Shown: in pieces, positions 28,001 through 40,000 of the stretch | Position numbering within the stretch: the stretch's first letter is position 1 | Layout of the letters: the number at the start of each line of letters is the position of its first letter | Assembly: GCF_902459465.1 (NCBI RefSeq) | Contig: NC_047066.1 | Location: 7,753,047 to 7,817,046, forward strand | Direction: 5' to 3' | Length of the DNA: 64,000 nucleotides | From: Asterias rubens | Lineage: Eukaryota > Echinodermata > Asteroidea > Forcipulatida > Asteriidae | Program-made: the position numbers and the translations under genes | The notes under the pieces: model-generated | Told to the model about the DNA's origin: nothing | The model's database searches: none | What the model saw: the letters and a program-made list of their open reading frames with translations, nothing else

Positions 28001-31000
28001 TTTCACCACTTTCTGCTCACTAAAAGCATTGACAAATCACTGCTTTTCAAAACAAAGTACAAAAAGTAAACAAGTTTGCGCCATTTAAATCGTGTGTGTA
28101 AAGTCTATTTTATAGTGAAGTAAATATTTGTTAATTGCATTGTATTTAAAGGTAGAGTATACTTTGGGTAATTGTCAAAGACCAGTATCATCACTTGGTG
28201 TATCCCAACATAGGCTATGCACAAAATAACAAACCTGTGAAAATTTGAGCTCAATTGGACGTCGAAGTTGCATGAAAATAATGAAGGAAAAAAAACACTT
28301 GTTGGTAAAAAATCACCTCTTTCTCTACAGTAAACTCAACTACATTACCTCGGGGGTCGTTTCTTACAATATTGTACAACATCAACAGCTTTCCAGTGCT
28401 TTTAATGAAGTATATTCTTATGGTCATTACTTTTTCGGTATAACCTTTCTTCAAGAGCAACATTTTAAAGATGCCATTTTCTTTCCACAGGATTGTTTGA
28501 GAAGCACAAGCTGCTCTTCTCGTTCCAGATGACCATCAAGCTGGAGCAGAGCGAGGACCAGCTGCCCCAGGACGAGTTGGACTTCTTCATCAAGGGGAAC
28601 CTCTCCTTAGAGAAGAGCAAACGTGCCCGGCCTCACATGTGGATCCCCGAGCAGGGATGGGAGGACATCATCAAGTGTTCCCAGATGGCCGACGTCTTCT
28701 CGACGCTACCGGACGATGTTGAGAAGAATAACACAATGTGGAAGGAGGTCAGAAGAAAAAAAGTGGATTTATTAGTAGTTTTTAATAAATATAGTTTGGT
28801 TTTTATCATTACATTGATATGTATTAAGCACTGTATACAAACCATTTTGCATTGCGAGTTGTTTATGACTATATGTTGAATATAATTTTGAGGTCACAGG
28901 TATACCAGTCCCGCTCTAGTCAATTTTATTTTGTTCAAGCCTAAAGTTGTTTAAAATTTATCCAGTTTCCCTTGCGGTTTATTACTTGCTATTTAAAATA
29001 AAAAGTGGCATCTCCTTACAGTGATCCCTCTGGCGCTGCCGCTTCCCGGTATACAGTGGTACTTGTAAACAGTGGTACGATTTAGACAGACCCGAGGAGA
29101 GCCCCTTCCCGGGTAAATACGGGAGAGCCCCTTCCCGGGTTGTATCGTAACCTTGGGTCTGACTGGCACGTGCCCCCAAGCAAGAATATTGAGAAAATAG
29201 AGAGACCGCCAGTATCGGGCTAGTCTGTTTGTAGTGCCCTGGCAAATTATTCTGGAGGTCGCAGGTCCCACTCTAGTAAATTTTCTTTTTCTTTGTTCAA
29301 CCTCAAATTATTTGAAATATTTTAACAACATTGGTACCAAACTTGATTCATACCATTGATGACTTGTTTAGGGGTCAATTGGAGTTGGGACTAGTCCTAG
29401 GAGATATTACAAACTTAAGGCTAGTTCTAAGTAAGGGCAGGGAACTCGAGAGAAGACTAGTTCTTTGTGAAATCCACCCCAGAATTGATAACTTGATTTA
29501 TTTCAAGGCCATTCCAAATCAGTATTAATTTCCTCTCCTCTCTTGTAAACAGTGGTACGATTTAGACACTCCCGAGGAGAGCCCCTTCCCGGGTAAATAC
29601 AAAGACACCCTCTCCGAGTTCCAACGCCTCCTCCTACTCCGCTGTTTCCGTATCGACCGCGTCTACCGCGCCGTCACCGACTACGTCACCTCTCGCATGG
29701 GAGAGAAGTACGTCACACCACCGGTCATCAGCTTCGAGTCGATCTTTGAGCAGAGTACGCCTTTCTCCCCGATTGTCTTTATCCTGAGTCCTGGTTCCGA
29801 TCCCGCTAGTGATCTGACGAAGCTGGCGGAGAGGTCAGGGTTCGGGGGTAACAAGCTGAAGTTCCTTTCCATGGGACAGGGCCAAGAAAAGGTGAGTCAT
29901 AAATAACGATCGTAATCAATCCTATTTTGCGTCGAGGCTAAAAAGAATATTGTTTTTGTATGACACCGATGTGTGTAAGGCTCTGTATTGAACCAAATCA
30001 GCTGACGCCATCATCAGAATAATCTTGGATGCATCATATTGGTGGCCAATGTCACTGTGCGTTATTCAGTGAAGGGCGCATTTTAGGCGACGCGTCGTTT
30101 ACACGTAAACCTATGTGCCCATCAAAATGGTGAGCGTGGCACAGTTGCGCGTGTGATGCACGTGCAAGGGGTCAATACTCGGCACTTTTCAGAGTTCTCT
30201 AAGAATGAGTACATCCAATTACTCGGATGGGATTCGAACCCACAAACTTTGCCATTATAGACCAAATATCTTACCACTATACCACATTTTATATAATTCT
30301 CATTGGGTTAGTTCTTCCTTTTACTCCAGTCATCTTTGTCAGCTTCTTACCTTTTTTTTTATGGGATGCTGGAGTCGAGGAAAATAAAACAGTTTTGATA
30401 CGTACCTGACAAGTTCTCAAAAGAACATAGTCTACCCAGCAAGTAGATTCATACATGGTCTTACCGAAAACCAAATATTGACCCAATTCACCTGACGTCA
30501 TCATCAGAATTATCTTGACGCACCCTTTTGGTGGGCAATGTCACTGTGCGTTATTCAGTGAGGTGCGCACCCATGGGGAAGCGGCGTTTACACGTAAACC
30601 TAATGAACACCAAAATGGTGAGCGTGGCACAGTTGCCGCGTGTGACATGCGTGCAAGGGGTCAATACATTCATACCTAACAAGTTTTTTAACCAAACCAA
30701 ATTCTCTTTTATTGAATAAGTATAGTCTTCACCTCATAATTTTTCAATCGGGATGCTCTGACTACATGCAGAAGAATTAATTTCATATTTGACAACCGCC
30801 TCCTTCATCCCACCCCAGGTTGCTCTTCAACTTCTTGAGACGGCTATCGCCCGCGGCCAGTGGCTCATGCTTCAGAACTGTCATCTTCTCGCCAAGTGGC
30901 TACGAGACCTGGAGAAGGCACTGGAGAGGATCGTCAAGCCACATCCTGACTTCAGGCTGTGGCTGACCACCGATCCAACACCGGCTTTCCCCATCGGTAT

Positions 31001-34000
31001 CCTGCAGAGGTCACTCAAGGTCAGTGGCTGGCGTTGTAGACGTTGCGATTTTAACCTCTTAGAGCATATAAGAGCATGGGCGTGACACACAAGCTTGCAC
31101 CTGTGCTTTTAAGACAGTTTCTTCATTCCTATTGGTCGAGAAACAGCCGGGACAGTTGTGCCACATCACGCGATACACGCGACGCGCACAGCATTCCCTT
31201 ATAAGGAGATGTTTACCCGAGGGCGGCGGAGGGCCTTACCATTTCATAGCTGGAGGGGTGTTACGTTGAATGAAATAATTATAATTTTAATTTTTGCACT
31301 TATTTTACTTTTTGACCAAAAGTGTTGATGTTTTTTGACCGAAAAGGTATTTATGAATTGGAATCAAAGTGTTTTGAATCGGTTTTCAACTAGTGGTTTA
31401 AACCTGACGAGGCCTGGTTCTTGATAATTTACCTCGACTTCGTCTCGGTAAAATTATCAAGAACCAGGTCTCGTTGGGATTAAACCACCAGTTGAAAACC
31501 TCTTCACCACACATTGATTCCCTTATTGATAATTTACTGATATATTAATGACCTTCATAATTGTCAATGCTCAGGTGGTGACAGAACCGCCCAACGGTCT
31601 GAAGCTCAACCTCCGCAGTAGCTACCATAAGATCTCCGCCCAGGTCCTTGAAGACTGCCCTCACAACGCCTTCAAGCCTCTAGTCTTTGTCCTTGCCTTC
31701 TTCCACGCTGTCGTCCAGGAGCGCCGAAAGTACGGCAAGATTGGCTGGAACGTGCCATATGACTTCAACGAGTCTGACTTTAGAGTCTGTATGGATATCC
31801 TGATGACGTACCTGACTAAGACGTTCGAGCAGGGAGACCCTAAGATACCCTGGAACAGTCTGAAGTATCTTATTGGTGAGGTAAGCAGGCACGACGCTCT
31901 CCCTAGTTTAGTCTAATTTCTGATTCTGGTGCTTTTAAAAAAAATATTGACAAATTGTGATTAGAAAAGTCTATTAAAGCCTTCACCGTGAGTACATGTA
32001 GATCAAAATCCTGCCTGGGTAAGATAAAAATAAAAACACAAAACTTAGAAGGTTTCATGTTTTTAGAGGTAAATGATGATGAAACATCCAAAACCGCGCA
32101 ATGAGAGCCAACGTTGATTGGAGCTCAAAAAGGTGGGGCCGGGACATTTTTTAGCCTGATATTTACAAAAAAATGATATGACAACAAAAAAATGAAGGCT
32201 TTCAAAAAAATGTGCACACACAGTGAACATAATAGGGCATAAAAAAAAGGGGGGGAAACGGCTTTTTTATTGCGGGGGACCAACGAGATTGGCCGGGATT
32301 GTAGAGCATTCCAGAGTATAAATCTTTGCCTGTTTCTAATTGTAGGTGATGTACGGGGGCCGTGCCATCGACAACTTTGACCGGCGTGTTCTTAATACCT
32401 ACATGGATGAGTACATGGGTGACTTCATCTTCGATGCGTTCCAGCCGTTTCACTTCTACAGTAATAAGGAGGTAGACTACTGCATCCCTGAGATTGGTCC
32501 CAAGGATAACTACATACGTAAGAACAGATTTTTCAGATCTTAAATTCTGAAATTTTTACATTGACTTTGACTTTGTGAATGGCGTTTTTGTCAGATACTG
32601 CGCGCTTTATAAGTGCTGGTTATTATTATCATTAAGACCATTGTCCAATTTTAAATGCTGCTGAGCAGAAAATAATGTTGAGCAAATTTCTATGATCAGC
32701 AAAACAAAAAAGCAAGGCATTGGTTGCAATAATGTGAGTTTTATAGTATTTTAACATAAGGCTGTGTGGTACACAAGAAATGTATTAACAAAGTCTATGG
32801 GAAATTGTTACGTGCAGGGACGAAAGAAAGAACAAAAAAGTCTCCACAGGGATGCATTTTTGAGAATGTGCGTCCATAGAGTCTATGCAACACAGAATAT
32901 GTGCATTGTTACGTCTTTGTTGAATTCTTAGCCGAATAAACACGCATAATAAACAACCACATGTTTTCTCAATTCAATTCAATTCAATTCGTATTTAATG
33001 GTCCAACCATTGAGGAAAATTACTTTGCATACATGCAATACACAAAAATAATGTAAAGATGTAATATGACAGAGAATAGCAGCGATTGGTCACAGCAACA
33101 TTTATCACAATTAAGTTGACCTCATTCTTGGTAATATATTCTTGTTGATTCCCCCCAGTGATGATATTTGTCAGACTTTTATCTGAATTCAGATTTTTTA
33201 CCCCAGTCTGGCGAAGAAAATACTTTTTCCGTAGTTTAAGAAAATCCTGCTTTTTGATCTACTTCTCTAGTGCTGAGAACACTGCTTCTAAAAGCTCAGT
33301 GGCGTCTATAACTCCAGGGGTTACCGAACAGGTGGAAAAGCCATAATTTCAACAAATGGCAGTGTCATGGCCGAGCGGTTGAGAGCACCGGATTCAAGCA
33401 CTGGTGTTTGATCGGCAGGGTGTGGGTTCGGATCCAGGTCGTGACACTTGCTACATAAAATTGGGGAGGTAGTGCTTTCTGCTCTATCGGCTCGGCTAGA
33501 TTTTGAGTTGATGATACCCAAGCCTACATTCGTATGGACTGTAAAAGGAGTAACCCTGTTTCAGCCCTAGGAGTAGGTGGCAACAGCCTCTGGAAACAAA
33601 TAATTGTAGCCCACACCTTGAGTGGTCTTCAGGCCTTGTGTGTCAGGCGACTTGCTTAAAAAAAATTAAAAAAAATACATCAGCAGAATTTTTATCCTAC
33701 ATGTGTAGTTTCAGACCTTTTTGTAAGCATTTGGTAACGATGACTCTGATCCCTGATTCTCTCCCCCCTTACAGAGGCCATAGAGATACTGCCGTTAGCC
33801 AACACACCAGAGGTATTTGGGCTTCACCCCAATGCTGAGATTAACTACTACACCCAGGCAGCCAGGGACATGTGGGCTCAACTGGTGGAGCTCCAACCGC
33901 AAACAGGTGTGCTGCCCAACCCCCTGTCAGGCCATTAACAATTTTGTGCAACTATGCTTTAGGCGTAAAATTCCCTGCACGATTTGTCAGTGAACCATTT

Positions 34001-37000
34001 GACTGTGTAGAAAAGTAGGAAAACTCACCAAGCTCAAAGTCAAAACCCAAAGTTGTCTATTGGCCCCTTTCAAATGTGAAACGCACCTCTCCAAATTTAG
34101 TGGGTAAATTCCTTTGTGTACAGTTTTACTCACAAAATTGGGCACAGGATAGTCATGTTTAAAGGCAGTTGACACTATTGGTAATTACTCAAAATAATTA
34201 TTATCATAAAACCTTTCTTGATTACGAGTAATGGGGAGAGGTTGATAGTATAAAACATTGTGAGAAACAGCTCCCTCTGAAGTGACGTAGTTTTCGAGAA
34301 AGAATAAATTTTCCACGAATTTGATTTCGAGACCTCAGATTTAGAATTTGAGGTCTTTAAATCAAGCATCTGAAAGCACACAATTTCGTGTGACCATGGT
34401 GCGACAAGGGTGTTTTTTCTTTCATTAATATCTCGCAACTTCGATGACCGATTGAGCTCAAATTTCCACAGGTTTGTTATGTTATGCATATGTTGAGATA
34501 CACCAACTGTGAAGACTAGTCTTTGACAATTACCAATAGTGTCCACTGCCTTTAAGTGTGCTGCGCATGGTGCATGAGGTCAGAAGAGATTTTTTGTTTT
34601 TACCTGTATTATTTCTAGTGGCAAGTTCCAAATCAGAATAATAGAACCAAAGCATTGAGAATTCAATGACTTTGCTGAAAATCATACTGTGGAAATAAAA
34701 ACATCACATTATTCATCGTTTCACTTCTCAGGCGAAACCGGCGCAGGGATCAGCCGAGAGGACTTCATCGCTAACATCGCCTCGGACATCCAGGGTAAGC
34801 TTCCAGCGCAGTTTGAGCTGGATAAGATCCGCAAGAAGTACGGCCTCGAGATCTCTCCGACCACCGTGGTGCTTCTACAAGAGTTGGAACGCTTCAATAG
34901 GCTGATCGCACGCATGGCTAAATCACTGGCTGAACTTCAGAGGGTAAGTCCATACCCAATGCTCTGTGGCTTTCTTAATTTTGATTCGTGTTTATTTTTT
35001 GTTCTCTGTCTTATCAGAATTGGAGGCTTTTCCGGCTACAACTGTCGAAAGGGTGTTCTATACTTGTGGAGAACGCTGTTTTGTGAAAACATTTTTTACT
35101 TGACAAAATGGCCGTTTTAGTTCTCAAAGTAAAAGGAAAACCATGCAATTTCCAGGCCTATTTGTGTGAATCAGTTTTTTCTGCCTTTAAAACATCTTTC
35201 TAATAAAAGGTTACAAATTCTTCTGATAGACCAACTCGCCCAATTCAAGGAAACGTGTCCCTTTAAACTTCCCCTTATTTCTTCCTTACAAAGATCTAGT
35301 TTACCAACCTACACACAACCAGGATCTTTGAGTTGGAACGTAATTTTTTTTTTGTGACCTGGGGTGGATTTCACAAAGAGTTAGGACTAGTCCTAGCTTA
35401 GGACTAGTCCTAGGAGATATTCAAATTGCATGGTTAGTCCTAAGTTAGGACGAGTAACTGGTCCTAACTGCAGATAAGACTGGTCCTAACTCTTTGTGAA
35501 ATCCACCCCTGCTTCTTCTGTGAAAGACGCTCGATTGAAGCCGAATAAATTGCATTAATTTCTAGTTTCCATAATTGTCCATAATTGCCGTAAAAAATCA
35601 ATCTTTGGAGAAAGGAAGTAGAAACCAAAACTAACTGCATTATTTCCAGTAGTTTTACAAAAGGAAGCGCCTATTCTGTGATTCTTTGATTCAGTCAAAA
35701 AGTCAAATTCAATGACGTGTTGATTTAATATCATTGCAATTCAGGAATGAACTAAAAAATTAGAAAACACAAATAAACATGTTAAGACTGATTTGATGTT
35801 ATTGGATGTTTTGGGATGTTGTAAAACTTCAACTGACAGGGTGTTATTATACAATTGAATTTTACACTCTTTTATTGTGAGGTACGAGAATTGTAATTTT
35901 GTTTCAACTTTCATAAAGGAAAATTAATGCCGCACAATCAAAACCCCAGAAAAAAGATTGATGAATTATTTGTCCTCGTGCATAAAACTCAATTGGTTGA
36001 GCCACAAACAGTGTTCGGTTGAGTTGTCTTAGAAAATATTTCTGCTACATGCTTGATTATTTCATTTTTATTTCATGGCTTTAGAGCTTGAATTCTCATA
36101 AATTGAGTCTTCAGAGTTACCAACCAAAGTTCTATTCGTAGCATATTGCTTGTTACTGGTATTCAGCTGTTGTTTGCTTATCCTGAATATCACATGGAAA
36201 TTTGGTTGGGAGTCCTGTTCTTATCAAGAAAGAAATTTCACCCTTAGCAAATTTGTGTGCAAAGCAGCTCTATGAAATTGGGCCCTGGTTAGGATTAGTT
36301 TTGTATATGGTCTGAATCGTTGACAGTTCTTTCAGAAGAAGAAAAGGCATTGTTGACCTGCTCAGCAGAGAAAGAATTTAGTTTGATTTAATCACGAGAA
36401 TGCCAACCCTCTGATTTGTTTGTTCCGTTTTACACATGTACATGCCTCCATCGCAGTTTTATTTGTAGCTTCTAAGGGAGAACCTAGGGAGAACCAGTAA
36501 CGAATAACAGCACAAAACCTTGTGCATTGTTTACGTCTCAAACTCTAATCAATTTAACTGAATTTAATTGTTCAATCAACCTCCCAGCCCTCTGGCTATT
36601 TATTCCTGACATCCTTGGTTCTATTTGAGAGATATTGCTTTCTTGTATAATGCAATGAAGCTTGGCAAATTTTCATAAGGAAATGCTCCGGAGAGTCATT
36701 TAATTCAATTTTGTTTGTTGACTGGAATGAGTTTCTAATCAGAAAGAGGGTCTTTTGAAATATTGGAGAAACCAGTGTGCAAAACAGAAGGGACGAAACA
36801 CAAAAGAGAAATCATTATTAACTTGAGACTTATGAGGGTTATTTTGCAGAAAGTAGGGGGTAGGTCATGTATAAGGGTCTGCCGTTGATTTCACCAAACT
36901 CTTCCTAACTTGGGATTAATCTTAGGACTTAGGACGGGTTCAGTTCCTTATCCAAATACGTAGGATGCATTGAACCCATCCTAGGTTACCCGTCCTAACT

Positions 37001-40000
37001 CGAGTTAGGATTAATCCTAGCGTTTCGTGAAATCGTCCGCAGGGTACATTCATTTTAAACAGTTTGAAGAAAAAGATAGAAAGCTTTCCTTAAAATATTA
37101 CTTGCTGGTGGTGCTGTAGTATTTGAGTAAAACAATGTCACAAACATTATTTTAGTCTCAGTTTTAGCATAACATACCATAACTGGTTAATACATTTTTT
37201 ACATGCAAAATAATTTTCATCTCACTAAAGTGAGACACAAAATTGTTTTTTGTCTCATTTCTCAAAAACTGCAGCACCTCTGCAAGTAATTTTTTAATGG
37301 TAGCTTTCTACTATCATTAAGAATAAGTTTAATGTAAATCTGTGGACACTATGTTTCATGAAAAAAAAAGTACCAAAATCCTTTAAAGGTATGGCCAAAT
37401 CCCAATCCATTAAGCTCTGCTTTAAGGATAGGGTCACAGATTGGTAAACGCTGCAAAAAATTTACTACCGCAAAAACTTTCTTGTTGAGAAGCGATGCAG
37501 ATTTTTCATTTAGATTCTGGTCTTATAAAAATAATTGTACCCCATTAACAACACTGAGCTACAAAACCCCACTGTCTTGAGGTTTTTTCATCAAAACTGG
37601 AGCATTAATAATGGCTCACTTTCACTAATTTAATCTTTATTATAGCCAAATAAGGGTAAATGCTTGCTGTGAGTAACAAACATAAAAAACATTTAAAAAC
37701 AATTCTTGTTATTGCATTCCTTTTTTTTGCATTTCTTATTTTCCACCTTTGACATTCTATTTATCCTCCTCCCTGTTTCCCGATTCCAGGCTCTTAAAGG
37801 TGAAGTTGGAATGAGCAGCGAGCTTGACGATGTCGCGAGGGCGCTCTTCAATGGCCAGATCCCCAATATATGGCGCCGTCTGGCCCCAGACACACTCAAA
37901 GGTCTGGGCAACTGGATGCTTCATTTCCAGAAGCGTTTTACTCAGTACACCACTTGGGTAAGAATTTTCTCTTTTTTTCCCCTTTTTTGTTCTTCTCTCT
38001 CATCAGATAAGTTTATAATAGTAATGCTCCTGGGTTCACTCTAGCAGTTGTATTCAGCAAAAACATTCTTATTTCAGGCATGTGAGACTTCTTCTTTTCA
38101 GCTGATTTCCTCTCTTTTGGTTTTGATTTTCCCCTTTTTTCTTCGTTTTCTGTATACAAAAGTATTGGAATATTATCTTGTCGTCTTTTTTTCTTGCCCG
38201 GTTTTCTCTTTTCCACTTCTTTTTTTTGTCATGGATAGTCACTCACATGCCTGTTATTTAAAGGTTGTTTTGGTGTTTGTTGTTTGTTTTGCTTGTTTGG
38301 TTTGTATGTATTTAAACATGTACATGACAGTTTACTACACAAGTTTTTATTTTCTGTGAGGTATTAAATTGTCTACAATTTCTTGGTTGATCACACACAA
38401 CATAAACACTGTCTGTGAAGGTATACCTTTTAAATGGGTCAGTGTAAGAGATATCATCATTCGACATAGACTTGCGCCCTTGGCTGCCTCATCCTCAAAT
38501 TGTAATGGAGCCACCGCCATCCCCTGTTCTCTTTCAGTCGCCGCTCTTCTCAGCTCTCCTATACTTCAACTACTCCACTTAGTCACATTGTCTATCCAGT
38601 GCAGCTTAGGGCTGACCCACTTAAACCATTACCCAAAGGAAGCGGTTCTAACCTAGAAGAATATTCAAGGAACAATATTTCAGTCGCCACAGAAATTTCA
38701 TAAGAAAAAAAAGGACAATAGATGAACATCGGAGTACTTACCAATTATGTTGAGAGTTTTGTATGGGGGGGGGGGGGGGGGGTAGATGGAAGTAAATGAG
38801 GGTATCTGAGTTGTGAATTAAATTTTGTATGTGGGTCGAGCCAATTTCAATACCAACTCTATTCCAATTTCTTCGACTCGGATGTTTTTTCTTAGTATTA
38901 TTTATATAATGAGTAGGGTAGATGGCCTTAGCTTTTCGATCCAAACCGGACCTCATATATTATTATTTTATTTTTTTAGCAAGGGGAGCATTTTCATTTT
39001 GTAGTTTTTGTTTTGTTTTTGTTTTTATGATTTAAATTATGACAGGAGTCATATCTTGTTATTATAGGTTTTCAGTCAAATTCATTCAATTTCATTAACA
39101 CACATTCAAATTCATGCATTTTCCCCTAGTCTACTCTAGTCTATTTTTCGAAATTTAAACTATCTTTTTTAAAACACCTTTTTAAAAATGGTTGTTTCAG
39201 TTTTATTTTGATTATTTACCTAGTTCCAATTAATTAATGTTCATTTATCCTTCTCCCATTTCTTTTCAAGGCTTGTTGTTTTGAGCACTAATTAAACATG
39301 TTTTTATTTTTATTTAAAGACCTTTCTATCTCAACGTCACAGCCCAAGTTTTTGCCAACCGAAGTTGGAAAACTATGGAAAGCCATACATGCAAATAAAA
39401 AACAGATGGCTACAGTTTGTAACGTCACAAAACTATTCCAAAATAGCGCTTAATTTTGTGGGAAATAAAGCAACCAATCTTGGGAGGTGTTTTATTTAAT
39501 TGAAAGTTTGCAAACATTTTTTTAATTTTGTCCCATTATCTGTTAAAGGCAGTGGACACTATTGGTAATTACGCAAAATAATTATTAGCATAAAACCTTA
39601 TTTAGTAACTAGTATTGGGTGGCTGTTGACAGTATAAAACATTGTGAGAAACGGCTCCCTCTGAAGTACCATAGTTTTCAAGAAAGAAGTAATTTTCCAC
39701 GAATTTGATTTCGAGACCTCAGATTTAGAATTTGAGGTCTCGAAATCAAGCATCTGAAAGCACACAACTTTGTGTAACAAGGTTGTTTTTTCTTTCATTA
39801 TTATCTCGCAACTTCTGCGACCGATTGAGCTCAAAATTTCACAGGTTTGTTATTTTATACAGATGTTGAGATACACCAAGTGAGAAGACTGGTCTTCGAC
39901 AATTACCGATAGTGTCCAGTGTCTTTATTACAATGGAGTGTTTCGCCAACATTCATCCATCCATGCCAACCAGCGTGGGTTGTTTATCAACAATGGAAAG

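Noticed and set aside
33358-33440. Possible tRNA gene
   Set aside because: A and B boxes are present, but no cloverleaf with a proper acceptor stem is evident, and the body and A-rich tail mark a SINE.
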